From NCBI RefSeq assembly GCF_026625825.1, contig NZ_CP113065.1, forward strand, positions 1,860,001-1,924,000: a DNA stretch of 64,000 nt. The letters run 5' to 3'. Made by a program: the position numbers and the translations under genes. Shown piece after piece: positions 48,959 to 57,985 of this stretch (position 1 is its first letter; every line of letters starts with the position of its first letter). Below the pieces are notes generated by a model. That model worked only from the letters and a program-made list of their open reading frames with translations, did not search any database and was not told the DNA's origin. The stretch comes from Pseudoxanthomonas sp. SL93. Its GTDB lineage: Bacteria; Pseudomonadota; Gammaproteobacteria; Xanthomonadales; Xanthomonadaceae.

Positions 48959-49737
48959 GCTTCGACCTCCAACTGGCGGGCAAGCGCGTCCTGGTCACCG
49001 GCGGCACGCGCGGCGTCGGCGGCGCCGTGGTCGAACGGTTGGCCGGGCTTGGTGCACGCATCGTAGCGACCGCACTCTCGAACCCGAAGAACCCTGTCGC
49101 GGATGTCCACTATGTGGCGGCCAACCTCGCCACGGCGGAAGGGGTGCGCGAGGTGGTGGAGGCGGCCCGGCAACAGCTCGGTGGAATCGACGTTCTGATC
49201 AACGTCGTGGGGGGATCATCGGCACCCGCGGGTGGCTTTGCCCGGCTGGATGATGACGAGTGGGCCAAGGCGCTCGATCTGAACCTGATGTCGGCGGTGC
49301 GGATGGATCGCGCCTTGTTGCCTGCGATGATCGCGCAGGGGTCCGGCGTCATCCTGCACGTGACGTCGATCCAGCGCCTGCTGCCGTTGCATGACTCGAC
49401 GATTGCCTATGCCGCCGCGAAGGCCGCGTTGTCGACGTACAGCAAGGCGTTGTCGAAGGAAGTCACGCCGCAGGGCGTGCGCGTGGTCCGTGTCTCGCCG
49501 GGCTGGGTCGAGACCGAAGCCTCCATCGACTTCCTCGGCAGGATCGCGGCCAATGCCGGCACGGACGAAGAAGGTGCCAGGCAGCTGGTCATGCAGGGAT
49601 TGGGGGGCATTCCGCTGGGCCGTCCGGCCAAGCCGTCGGAGGTGGCCGACCTCATCGCGTTCCTGGTCTCGCCCCGGGCCGCCTCCATCTCGGGATCGGA
49701 ACACACGATCGACGGTGGAACCGTGCCTACCGCGTGA
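48955..49737 (+). CDS. Short-chain dehydrogenase/reductase
   Basis: 260 aa SDR: TGGTRGVGGAVVERL (cofactor), INVVGG (NNAG variant), the catalytic serine in HVTSIQRL, YAAAK (YxxxK), and ISGSEHTIDGGTVPTA at the C-terminus. The Thr-Gly-Gly-Thr-Arg motif favours NADPH. It is translationally coupled to the SnoaL-like gene. Substrate unknown. Confidence 0.92.
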   Translation: MSFDLQLAGKRVLVTGGTRGVGGAVVERLAGLGARIVATALSNPKNPVADVHYVAANLATAEGVREVVEAARQQLGGIDVLINVVGGSSAPAGGFARLDDDEWAKALDLNLMSAVRMDRALLPAMIAQGSGVILHVTSIQRLLPLHDSTIAYAAAKAALSTYSKALSKEVTPQGVRVVRVSPGWVETEASIDFLGRIAANAGTDEEGARQLVMQGLGGIPLGRPAKPSEVADLIAFLVSPRAASISGSEHTIDGGTVPTA

Positions 49738-49881
49738 TCACGCCCATCGGTCGGTGCGGTGAATCAACAGCACGATCGATCAAGTTTTCAGGACGTCAAG
49801 CAACCGATAGTCCCGTCGTGCGCGGCAAAGTAGCCCTGCCGGCCAACACGCCGCACACCACCCCCGCCCGAGGACAAGACC

Positions 49882-50673
49882 ATGTTCAAGCTGATCCCTG
49901 CCCTGCTCGCGGCCGCACTGGCGGCGGGCATTTCTCCTTCCGCCCAGGCCGACGATGCCACCCCCGGCCATCCGCGTGCACAGGTGAAGAACGTCGTGCT
50001 GGTGCACGGCGCCTTCGCAGACGGCGCCGGCTGGCGCCCGGTGTACGACGACCTCACCGCGCGCGGCTATCGCGTCTCGATCGTGCAGAACCCGCTGACC
50101 TCGCTTGCCGATGACGTGAAGGCGACGCAGCGCGTGCTCGACCGCCAGGACGGTCCAGCCATCCTGGTCGGGCACTCGTGGGGCGGCACCGTCATCACCG
50201 AAGCCGGCGTGCATGACAAGGTGGCCGGCCTGGTCTACGTGTCGGCGCTCGCACCCGACGCGGGCGAAACCACGGCGCAGCAGTACGAAGGCTTCGCACC
50301 CACCCCCGAGTTCGTCATCGAGACGGGCAGCGATGGCTACGGGTTCATCAGCGCGGCGAAATTCAAGGCGGGCTTCGCCCACGACGCCCGCGACGCCGAT
50401 GCGGCGTTCCTGCGCGATTCGCAGGTACCCATCAACATGTCGGTGTTCGGCACGAAGCTGACGCAGGCTGCCTGGCGCACGAAGCCCAGCTGGGCCGTCA
50501 TCGCCACCGAAGACAAGGCTTTCGACCAGGCCATGCTCATCCACATGGCCGAGCGCATCAACGCGCGCATCACCAGGGTGTCCGCCAGCCACGCGGTCTT
50601 CATGACGCAGCCCAAGGTGGTCGCCGACACGATCGACCAGGCGGCCCACGAAGCGGGTCGCTCGACCCGGTAA
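49882..50673 (+). CDS. Exported alpha/beta hydrolase
   Basis: 263 aa. The signal peptide is residues 1-23 (cleavage after SAQA). The fold shows the oxyanion HGAF, the nucleophile elbow VGHSWGG, a late aspartate in ATEDKAFD and the histidine in SASHAVF. It resembles the pimeloyl-ester/esterase-like group that is usually cytosolic. GAGGA precedes the ATG. It follows the SDR gene by 144 bases on the same strand. Confidence 0.9.
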   Translation: MFKLIPALLAAALAAGISPSAQADDATPGHPRAQVKNVVLVHGAFADGAGWRPVYDDLTARGYRVSIVQNPLTSLADDVKATQRVLDRQDGPAILVGHSWGGTVITEAGVHDKVAGLVYVSALAPDAGETTAQQYEGFAPTPEFVIETGSDGYGFISAAKFKAGFAHDARDADAAFLRDSQVPINMSVFGTKLTQAAWRTKPSWAVIATEDKAFDQAMLIHMAERINARITRVSASHAVFMTQPKVVADTIDQAAHEAGRSTR

Positions 50674-50807
50674 CGCAGCGCCACCGTGAGCCGGACGCCG
50701 ACACCCCGGTCGCGTCCGGCCTTCCTCTCCCTATACGCACCCTCCCCTCGATGGGTGGCCGCGCGCGGCTGCCTGACGCTCTTCCTTCGCCCCGGAGTTC
50801 CCCCGCC

Positions 50808-52391
50808 ATGACGATTTCTTTCCTCCCTCCTTCGCACGGCAATGATCCCCGACATCGGGATCGCTACGACTTCATCGTCTGCGGTGCCGGCCCTGCAGGA
50901 TGCGCGCTGGCCGGCCGCCTGGCCGAGAATCCCGGCGTTCGCGTACTCCTGATCGAAGCCGGCGGATCCGATGAGATGCCCGAGGTGCTGGAGCCGGCGC
51001 AGTGGCCCCTCAACCTGGGGTCGGATCGGGACTGGGCCTTCGTGGCCGAGCCGAATCCGCATCTCAACGGCCGCGCGATACCGCTCAACATGGGCAAGGT
51101 GCTGGGGGGCAGTTCCAGCATCAACGTCATGGTGTGGGCACGCGGTCACCGGAGCGACTGGGATCATTTCGCCCGCGAAGCCGGCGACGACGGCTGGAGC
51201 TACGCGTCGGTGCTGGAGATCTACCGTCGGATCGAAGACTGGCGCGGTGCGCCGGATGCCCGCCGACGCGGCATCGACGGTCCCGTGCACGTGGAGACGC
51301 CGTATCACCCGCAGCCGGTGGCGCTCGCCATGATCGAGGCGGCCAGGGCGCTGGGCATCCCCACCTTCGACAGCCCCAACGGCGCCATGATGGAAGGGCG
51401 CGGTGGCGTTGCGCTCAACGATCTGATCGTGAAGGCAGGCCGTCGCTCGTCGATCTTCCGTTCCTACATCTTTCCGAAACTGGGCCAGCCCAACCTCACC
51501 GTCCTGACCCGCGCGCAGGTCAGCAGACTGCTTTTCAGTGGCGCCACCGTTGTCGGCGTCGAAGTCATCCAGGATGCGACCGCCAGGCACCTAATGGCCG
51601 ACCGCGAAGTGATCCTCTCCATGGGCGCCATCAATACCCCGAAGGTCCTGATGCAATCTGGCATCGGTCCGGAAGACGAATTGGCCCCGCATGGCATCGC
51701 GATGGTCGAGCACCTGCCAGGCGTCGGGCGCAACCATCAGGACCACGTCTCCTTCGGTTGCCTCTTCGAAGCGAACGGACCGGTCGATGTCGGGAGTGGC
51801 GGTTCCGAAGCCACGCTCTACTGGAAAACGGACCCTGCCCTGGACGCACCCGATGTCTTCCACTGCCAGCTGGAGTTTCCGGTTCCCACGCCCGAGACGG
51901 CGCATCGCGGCGTGCCGGAGCATGGCTGGATGACGTTCGCCGGGCTGTCCCACCCGAAGAGCCGGGGCTCGGTGCACCTGACCGGTGCCGACGCCCACGA
52001 TCCCTGCCGCATCGAGGCCAACACGCTGTCGCATCCGGATGACCTGCGCGACGCCGCGAAGACGATCCAGCTTGCCCGCGATCTGGCGCACGCCTCGCCT
52101 TTCAGCAGGCTGCTCAAGCGGGAGGCGATGCCGGGAAGCCTGACCGCGTCCGAGATGGAAACCTATATCCGCGACGCGGCGGTGACGTACTGGCACCAGG
52201 CCTGCACAGCGAAGATGGGGCGCGACGCCATGTCCGTAGTAAACGGAAACCTGCAGGTGTATGGCATCGAAAGGCTGCGGATCGCCGACGCCTCCATCAT
52301 GCCCGACGTCCCGAGTGGCAACACGATGGCCCCCTGTGTCGTCATCGGAGAGCGGGCGGCCGAGATCATCAAGAGGAGCCACGGGCTCTGA
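50808..52391 (+). CDS. GMC-family FAD-dependent oxidoreductase
   Basis: 527 aa from ATG 50808 (GGAG upstream). The FAD Rossmann motif is FIVCGAGPAGCALAGRLAE. GMC signature 1 is GKVLGGSSSINVMVWARGHRSDWD (about residues 98-121). The catalytic histidine is in YWHQACTAKMG and the C-terminal partner in PSGNTMAPCVVIGERAA. It is choline-dehydrogenase-like but likely acts on another alcohol; the substrate is unknown. Last gene of the LysR-2 module. Confidence 0.93.
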   Translation: MTISFLPPSHGNDPRHRDRYDFIVCGAGPAGCALAGRLAENPGVRVLLIEAGGSDEMPEVLEPAQWPLNLGSDRDWAFVAEPNPHLNGRAIPLNMGKVLGGSSSINVMVWARGHRSDWDHFAREAGDDGWSYASVLEIYRRIEDWRGAPDARRRGIDGPVHVETPYHPQPVALAMIEAARALGIPTFDSPNGAMMEGRGGVALNDLIVKAGRRSSIFRSYIFPKLGQPNLTVLTRAQVSRLLFSGATVVGVEVIQDATARHLMADREVILSMGAINTPKVLMQSGIGPEDELAPHGIAMVEHLPGVGRNHQDHVSFGCLFEANGPVDVGSGGSEATLYWKTDPALDAPDVFHCQLEFPVPTPETAHRGVPEHGWMTFAGLSHPKSRGSVHLTGADAHDPCRIEANTLSHPDDLRDAAKTIQLARDLAHASPFSRLLKREAMPGSLTASEMETYIRDAAVTYWHQACTAKMGRDAMSVVNGNLQVYGIERLRIADASIMPDVPSGNTMAPCVVIGERAAEIIKRSHGL

Positions 52392-52671
52392 TGCCAGAGG
52401 GATCGTCGGCCGCACACTGACCTCAATCAAGCGATCAACCCGCTTTCTCGTATCCCGAGATGGGAAGAAAGACTCGAATAACGCGTGGGGGACCGACTTG
52501 TGAGGTCCTACGACCCAGCAGGCAAGCTCTCTTCAAAGCGCTTGCCTTGTTTCTTGCGTTCAAGAGTGCTCCGAAACAGAAGCGTCAGAATCCATGCCGC
52601 CCCTGTGTTGACATGGTGCTACTGCCGTATCGCCTACGCTACGCATTGTGGCGATCGGACCGGGCACTTCC

Positions 52672-53913
52672 ATGGATCAGTACAAGATCGCGCTTGCGTT
52701 GGTAGGCATCGCACTGCTTGGTGCTGCGTGGCTACCGGACCTGTTGAGACGGCATCCGCTGACGCCTCCCATCCTTGTCGTCGCGGCGGGTGCGGCGGTT
52801 TACCTGCTTCCCCTGCCCCTTCCGGCAGCCGATCCATTTCGATTTCCCGAAGCGACCGAGCGCTTGACCGAACTGGCGGTGCTGGTGGCGCTGACTGGCG
52901 TGGGGCTTCGCATCGACACGCGGTTTGGCTGGCGGCGCTGGGCGCTGACATGGCGATTGCTCATTATCGCCATGCCACTCACGATCCTGGCGGGCTGGTG
53001 GCTGGGCAGTGCCTGGCTGGGTTACGGCACCGCGACCGCGCTTCTGCTTGGCGCGGTGTTGGCACCCACGGATCCGGTACTTGCCTCGGATGTCCAGGTT
53101 AGGCCGCCGGGAGAGGGAGGCGAGGACGCTGTTCGTTTCGCGCTGACCTCCGAAGCGGGCCTCAACGATGGACTCGCGTTCCCCTTTGTCTGGCTGGCGA
53201 TCATCCTTGCCCTCGGTGACGCGGGCGCCCCCGTGAACTGGCTTGGATGGCTGGCTGTCGATGTCGTGTGGCGCATAGTCGGAGGCGTCTGCATAGGTGC
53301 CGTACTGGGCTACGGCTTGATGTACCTGATCTTCCGAAGCCAGCGAGCTTCCACCTTGTCAGCCGGCAACGATGGACTGGTGGCCCTGGCCGTGACGTTG
53401 CTGGTTTACGGAGTCGCAGAGTTGTGTCACACCTATGGTTTTCTCGCGGTCTTCGTCGCAGCACTCGTCATCCGCCAGCAAGAACGCAGCCATGAATATC
53501 ACGGCACGCTCGAACTGTTCGCCCAGCAATGCGAGCGGCTGCTGACGGCATTGATCCTGCTGCTGCTGGGTGGCGCGCTTGTATCGGGGCTTCTTGCAGA
53601 CATCGGATGGCGCGAGGTGGTGTTTGGAGCCGTCTTCGTATTGCTCGTGCGTCCGCTTGCCGGCTGGGCAGCGCTGCTGGGCACCCGGCTTCCACGACGG
53701 GAGCGATGGGGCATCGCGGTCTTCGGGGTTCGAGGAGTGGGCTCGCTGTACTACCTGGCGTTTGCCCTGAACGAAGCCTCTTTCCAAACGGAACGTACCC
53801 TGTGGAGCATCGTGGCACTGATCGTCACCCTGTCGATTCTTCTCCATGGGTTGAGTGCCGGCTGGGCAATGGACACGCTGGATCGATGGCGCGCACGTTC
53901 CTTCCGGAAATGA
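52672..53913 (+). CDS. CPA1-type sodium/proton antiporter
   Basis: 413 aa with about 11-12 transmembrane helices. The family motifs are present: LAPTDPVLASDV (the DP pair of the ion site), TSEAGLNDGLAFPF, and FGVRGVGSLYYLAFAL near the end. I start at ATG 52672 because the homology begins MDQYKIALALVG; GTG 52648 is possible. It stands alone after a 280-base spacer with no other gene. Confidence 0.9.
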   Translation: MDQYKIALALVGIALLGAAWLPDLLRRHPLTPPILVVAAGAAVYLLPLPLPAADPFRFPEATERLTELAVLVALTGVGLRIDTRFGWRRWALTWRLLIIAMPLTILAGWWLGSAWLGYGTATALLLGAVLAPTDPVLASDVQVRPPGEGGEDAVRFALTSEAGLNDGLAFPFVWLAIILALGDAGAPVNWLGWLAVDVVWRIVGGVCIGAVLGYGLMYLIFRSQRASTLSAGNDGLVALAVTLLVYGVAELCHTYGFLAVFVAALVIRQQERSHEYHGTLELFAQQCERLLTALILLLLGGALVSGLLADIGWREVVFGAVFVLLVRPLAGWAALLGTRLPRRERWGIAVFGVRGVGSLYYLAFALNEASFQTERTLWSIVALIVTLSILLHGLSAGWAMDTLDRWRARSFRK

Positions 53914-54024
53914 TGCCGTGGCGCTCGTGTGCCGCTGACACCTCGGCACATCAACCGATTTCTGCCAGCGGCGGGAGGCGGAAGTTGGACAGCTGCACAC
54001 ATTCCAGCGGCGCGAAGCGGGGCG

Positions 54025-54282
54025 CTATGCCATCCAGACCTGTTCAAGATCCCTGAATCCCCATTTCCTCGGCGACTCAAGGCCGACGATGCGGTCCTTG
54101 ACCAAGGCAAGGTCGATGTCCCGCCGGAAGACGTGGGCATTGGATTTGACCGAATGGAACACCCTCACCCTGGGCGGCGCCAAGGGATGCTCGCCGGCCT
54201 CGATGACCACCGCGAGGTGGTCGGACGCCAGCCGCACCAATGAGCCCATGGGGAAGATCCCCAGCACGCTGTGCTGTCTCGC
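54025..54282 (-). pseudogene. Orphan C-terminal end of an HD-GYP (c-di-GMP phosphodiesterase) gene
   Basis: The frame is open only from a TAG at 54283-54285 and reads VLGIFPMGSLVRLASDHLAV, then DRIVGLESPRKWGFRDLEQV. This closely resembles the conserved tail that follows the HD-GYP domain in DUF3391-type proteins. No HD or GYP catalytic segment exists upstream, where the L,D-transpeptidase gene begins. It is best read as the 3' remnant of a deleted gene; expression from a GTG at 54267 cannot be excluded. Confidence 0.65.
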
Positions 54283-54309
54283 CTACGCAAGGCGAAATTG
54301 CGACACGCT

Positions 54310-55095
54310 TTACTCGGCGGCGCGCCGTGCGCGTCTTCCTTCTTTGCGTTGCGTCGTCTCGCGACTTTGCGCGAACTCCGGGAACGTTTCGGCCATCGGC
54401 GCCGCATCGGGCATGATGTAGAACACGCCACCCTTCTCGAAGACGGGACGGATGACCTGCTCGTAGAACTCGGGCGAGACGTTGATGCAACCATGGGTGA
54501 TGCGGTTGTCATCCGGCGTCGGCGACGCAAGGCGCTCGGCGCGTTTTTCGGCGGGGACGCCCGTCGCGGTGGGGTGGATGGAAACGGCGGACTCGTAGTC
54601 CACCCACAGCACGCGCCCGGCGTCGATCGACGGACCGAAACCGCCCACGAAGCGACCCGCCGGCGTCGTGCGATCACGGCCGGGAATCTCGCGAAGCGCG
54701 AGGCCGGCGATGCCCGGTGCGGTGTGATCACCGACGGCCGAGCCGAAGAGCCCGGGCGCCGCGCCGCGCAGCCGGCCGTCGCCGCCGAACACCAGGATCT
54801 GTGCAGCGGCCTTGTCTATCACCGCGAACGGATAACCCTGGCTGTCCTGGGTGGCGACCACCCAGCCCGCCAGTTCGATCACCGTGTCGGCCACATCCTG
54901 GCCGCGCGGAAGCTGGTCGACCGTGGCGACCGCTTGCGCGGCATCCTTCGCGCTGGCCATGCCGACGCCCGCGAACGCCAGCGCAACGATAAGGGCCCGG
55001 ATAGCGGGGCGTATGCACGTACGGATGGGACGATTCCTTGGAACTGGGATGGGTGAAGAGAAAAGACCGGTGGCCGTCAACGGCCACCGGATCAC
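54310..55095 (-). CDS. L,D-transpeptidase (YkuD family)
   Basis: The YkuD domain has the active-site cysteine in THGCINVSPEF (C203 when counted from 55095), preceded by the conserved SIHPT and TPAGRF segments. It forms or attaches 3-3 peptidoglycan links. A signal-like helix (AIRALIVALAFAGVGMASA) directs export. The start is problematic: the only in-frame GTG (55095) and TTG (55080) fall at or within a terminator hairpin. An ATC at 55026 has AAGGA 8 bases upstream. Neighbour of the Lpp-like lipoprotein gene. Confidence 0.85.
   Translation of the reverse strand: MIRWPLTATGLFSSPIPVPRNRPIRTCIRPAIRALIVALAFAGVGMASAKDAAQAVATVDQLPRGQDVADTVIELAGWVVATQDSQGYPFAVIDKAAAQILVFGGDGRLRGAAPGLFGSAVGDHTAPGIAGLALREIPGRDRTTPAGRFVGGFGPSIDAGRVLWVDYESAVSIHPTATGVPAEKRAERLASPTPDDNRITHGCINVSPEFYEQVIRPVFEKGGVFYIMPDAAPMAETFPEFAQSRETTQRKEGRRARRAAE
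55057..55090 (-). terminator. Terminator of the Lpp-like gene
   Basis: A 10-bp perfect stem (55067-55076 with 55081-55090) with a TCAA loop is followed on the minus strand by TCTTTTCTCT. It lies 42 bases after the lipoprotein stop and overlaps the 5' end of the L,D-transpeptidase open frame. Confidence 0.85.
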
Positions 55096-55131
55096 GCTTC
55101 AGACCGCGCGTCGTGAATGACGCGAGAGCGA

Positions 55132-55401
55132 TCAGCCGCGCGGCGTGCGGCGCGGCGCCGCTTCGAGCCTCTGGACGCGGCTTTCGATCTGATCAAGCCG
55201 CTGGTTGGCCTGCTGTGCGGACTGGTTGGCGGATTCCGCGCTCTGCGCCGCGCCCTGCACCTTGGTGTCGAGTTGATCAAGGCGCGAGTTGATGCCCGCG
55301 AACTCGTCGTCATAGGTAGCGCAGGCGGCAAGGCTCAGGCTGGCGACGAGCGCCACGGTGAGCGAACGAGCCACAGCCACATGTTGTTTGGTCATAAGCA
55401 T
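55132..55401 (-). CDS. Lpp-like coiled-coil outer-membrane lipoprotein
   Basis: 89 aa with lipobox LSLAAC (C27), giving a 62-63-residue mature lipoprotein close to Braun lipoprotein in size. Residues about 35-78 show heptads (INSRLDQLDTKV, NQSAQQANQRLDQIESRV) like Lpp/OprI. The end is RRTPRG, so the C-terminal lysine that L,D-transpeptidases couple to peptidoglycan is absent. ATG 55401 has an ideal AGGAGG 7 bases upstream, implying high expression. Confidence 0.88.
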   Translation of the reverse strand: MLMTKQHVAVARSLTVALVASLSLAACATYDDEFAGINSRLDQLDTKVQGAAQSAESANQSAQQANQRLDQIESRVQRLEAAPRRTPRG

Positions 55402-55458
55402 TCCAATACCTCCTTCGTCTGGGGTATTGGAATATAGCCGTCTTTTCGCCGGAGTCAT

Positions 55459-56037
55459 GAGCCGCCTTCAGCTGACGTTGGACTACGTGGATACCGCGTG
55501 AAGATGCCGCAAACAGCGGAATTTGCGGCCTCGTTACGTCATCTCCGCGGAAACGCGCAGCATCTGATCCACGCTTCCGGAGTGCAACGCGCGCCAGCGC
55601 GCTCTCCGCCTGCAGCCGGCATCGTCCAGACCCTGCGGAAGATCTCAGCACGCCTCACGCGACAGTGCGACGACCATCACGCGCAGCAAACGAAATCCGA
55701 ACGACATTGCGCAAATCATCCACGGAACGCACACGCCGCCTGAGCCATTTCCGCCATCGATGATCGGAAACCGGGTATGCGTCGGCGAGGCACCCGAAGG
55801 CGCGTCCTCGACCGGCTGTGTCCGCACACCGACGGCCGTTGGCCCCACTGCCCTGCGTGCGCCGGGTCACGTCTGGCCGATGCCATGCTGCCTGCTCGCC
55901 ACGCCGCATGGGAGACCGGCAGGTGTCCGAGGAACCGCGGCTTACCGAGGCGATCGGCCTCGTTTGACATGCAATGCGCGACGACAAGCGCGGGATGTTG
56001 ATTGCGACGCACCTGCTCTGCGAAGGAGCCGTCGTGC
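55459..56037. other. 579-base region without a recognisable gene
   Basis: Open frames exist on both strands but none has a recognisable domain, start context or consistent codon use. A GCCGCATGGGAGACC repeat (about 55903-55917) is related to 37930-37957. The promoter of the Lpp-like gene should lie at about 55430-55460, where TATATT occurs at a plausible -10 position. Confidence 0.4.
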
Positions 56038-57267
56038 TCACCAGGAAAGACAGGCGGTTACGTGCGCCTCGTCCACCTGCAGCGAGAATTGCCAGCCGTT
56101 GCGTTCACACAGGCGCTGGACGATGCCCAGCCCCAGGCCATGGCCGTTGGAAGAGGCGTCGGCCGGCGTAAGCCGGCCAACCTCGTTGCCGCCCAACCGG
56201 TTGGTGACCAGAAGTTCGTGCTCCTTGAGGAGCACCGTGATCGGCCCCTGCCCGCCGGGCGTCTGCTCGAACGCGTTTCGAACCAGGTTGGTGACGGCGA
56301 TGAGGAACGCCTGCGGATGCCCGCGAACCACCGGCGCTGCAAGACGTTCGACGTCGACGTCGACGCGCTTGCCGTTCAGCAGGTAGCGCTGCTGGTCGAT
56401 GGCCCGGCTCACCAAGGGCGCGACCGGGAACTGTTCGCCATACAGCCCGTCGTCGGCTTCGCGTGCGATGCACAGGAACATCTCGATCGTGGATTTCATC
56501 TCGAGCGTCGCCCGCCGGATCCGATCCACCGCCTTCACGTCCTCGGCCGACAGATCGCTCTGCTCCAGCAGCTCGATCGCGCCCGTGATCACGGTGACGG
56601 GTGTCCGCAGCTCGTGGCTGGCGGAACCGGTGAAGTCCCGCTCGCGCACGACGAACGCGCTGATGCGCTCGAGCGTCTTCGCGATGGCACCGGCGAGGAC
56701 GCCGACCTCGTCCGTTCCGAACCGGCTGGACTCGATGAGCTTGTGGTCTCCGGCCGACAGATGCTCCAGGTCGATGCCCGCGACCACGTCGGCGAGCTCC
56801 ACCACCGGGGCGACCGCTCTGCGCATCACCAGGACGCCCAGCCCGAAACCCAGCGTGCCGAGCACGCCGACGACACCGGTGATGAGGAGCAGCCACCACC
56901 AGTCCTCGGAGGATGCCGCCTCGATCCCGGCGACATCGAACACCACGAATGCGCGCCCCGATGCAGTGTCGGCGGGGACGACCGCGACATGCAGTTCTTC
57001 GGCGACGAACTCGTACACTCCCTCGCCGGGGCCTGACTGCGCCCATTTCCGCAGGGGTTCCGGCAAGCTGCCGGCATCGTCGTAGCCCCGAAGACTCATC
57101 GTGAGATCGGGATAGTTCTCGGCGGCGCGTTGCAGCTGATTGACCAGCACCCGGTCCTCACTGAACCGGATGGCCGCGTAGAACGCGAGCCCCCAGGCCA
57201 CGCTGAGCCCGACGACACACAGCGCGAACGCATACTCGACACGTTTGCGCAGACTTTGTCGCCGCAT
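56038..57267 (-). CDS. Sensor histidine kinase
   Basis: 409 aa: TM1 (residues about 12-33), a periplasmic loop of about 90 residues, TM2 (124-148), HAMP (150-205), HisKA with H218 in TGSASHELRTPV, then HATPase_c with NLVRNAFEQ (N box) and NGHGLGLGIVQRL (G box). It is the partner of the adjacent OmpR-type regulator: its ATG shares a base with that gene's TAA. The periplasmic loop has no named domain I can recognise. Confidence 0.95.
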   Translation of the reverse strand: MRRQSLRKRVEYAFALCVVGLSVAWGLAFYAAIRFSEDRVLVNQLQRAAENYPDLTMSLRGYDDAGSLPEPLRKWAQSGPGEGVYEFVAEELHVAVVPADTASGRAFVVFDVAGIEAASSEDWWWLLLITGVVGVLGTLGFGLGVLVMRRAVAPVVELADVVAGIDLEHLSAGDHKLIESSRFGTDEVGVLAGAIAKTLERISAFVVRERDFTGSASHELRTPVTVITGAIELLEQSDLSAEDVKAVDRIRRATLEMKSTIEMFLCIAREADDGLYGEQFPVAPLVSRAIDQQRYLLNGKRVDVDVERLAAPVVRGHPQAFLIAVTNLVRNAFEQTPGGQGPITVLLKEHELLVTNRLGGNEVGRLTPADASSNGHGLGLGIVQRLCERNGWQFSLQVDEAHVTACLSW

Positions 57268-57971
57268 TACGGGGAATCCTCGGCGATGCGATATCCGATC
57301 CGATGCACCGTATGGATCAACGGCCGGTCGAACGACCTGTCGATCGCCTGGCGCAGCTTGTACATGTGCGAGCGAAGCGCATCGCCATCGGGCCGCTCGT
57401 CGGCCCACAGCAGCGTTTCCAGCTCGTCGCGATCCACGACGGACGGCGACTCCTCCATCAATCGTCGGAGCAGCTTCATGCCGGCAGGATTGATCTCGAC
57501 CCGTCGCCCCGCCCGATGCACCTGCAGGGTGGACCGGTTCAATGTCAGGTCGCCGACGGTCAGCAGGGTGTCGGCATTCCGGTGGCTCCGCTTGTAAAGG
57601 GCCCGGATGCGCGCATGCAGCTCCTGCAGCGCGAACGGCTTGACCAGGTAGTCGTCGGCGCCGGCGTCGAACCCTTTGAGCCTGTCGTCGAGCGTGTCCC
57701 TCGCCGTCAGCATGAGCACGGGCGTTTCGATGCCGGCATCGGCCCGCAGCCTCTGGCAGAAGGTGAGGCCGTCCATCCTCGGGATCATGAGGTCCAGGAC
57801 GATGACGTCGAACCGATTCGTCAGCGCCAGGTTCATCGCGGTGACGCCGTCGTGGGCAAAATCCAGGACGTAGCCGAGTTTTTCGAGGTACGTGGCAATG
57901 TTCCCGCAGATGTCGCGGTTGTCCTCGACGATCAACGCCCTGATGGGCGCAGCATCAAGAGCGCGTGCCAT
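57267..57971 (-). CDS. OmpR-family response regulator
   Basis: 234 aa. Receiver domain: acidic pair ED (16-17), phospho-acceptor D60 in VIVLDLMIP, Thr in MLTARD, K111 in DYLVKPF. A C-terminal winged helix follows (VGDLTLNRSTLQVHRAGRRVEI..., ending HTVHRIGYRIAED). It lies 14 bases after the TonB receptor gene and overlaps the kinase gene, so all three are one operon. Confidence 0.95.
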   Translation of the reverse strand: MARALDAAPIRALIVEDNRDICGNIATYLEKLGYVLDFAHDGVTAMNLALTNRFDVIVLDLMIPRMDGLTFCQRLRADAGIETPVLMLTARDTLDDRLKGFDAGADDYLVKPFALQELHARIRALYKRSHRNADTLLTVGDLTLNRSTLQVHRAGRRVEINPAGMKLLRRLMEESPSVVDRDELETLLWADERPDGDALRSHMYKLRQAIDRSFDRPLIHTVHRIGYRIAEDSP

Positions 57972-57985
57972 CTGCCACCTCCGGT

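Noticed and set aside
55760..56386. Open frames on both strands in the spacer between the Lpp-like gene and the kinase
   Set aside because: No recognisable domains and inconsistent codon use; those past 56038 are antisense to the kinase.
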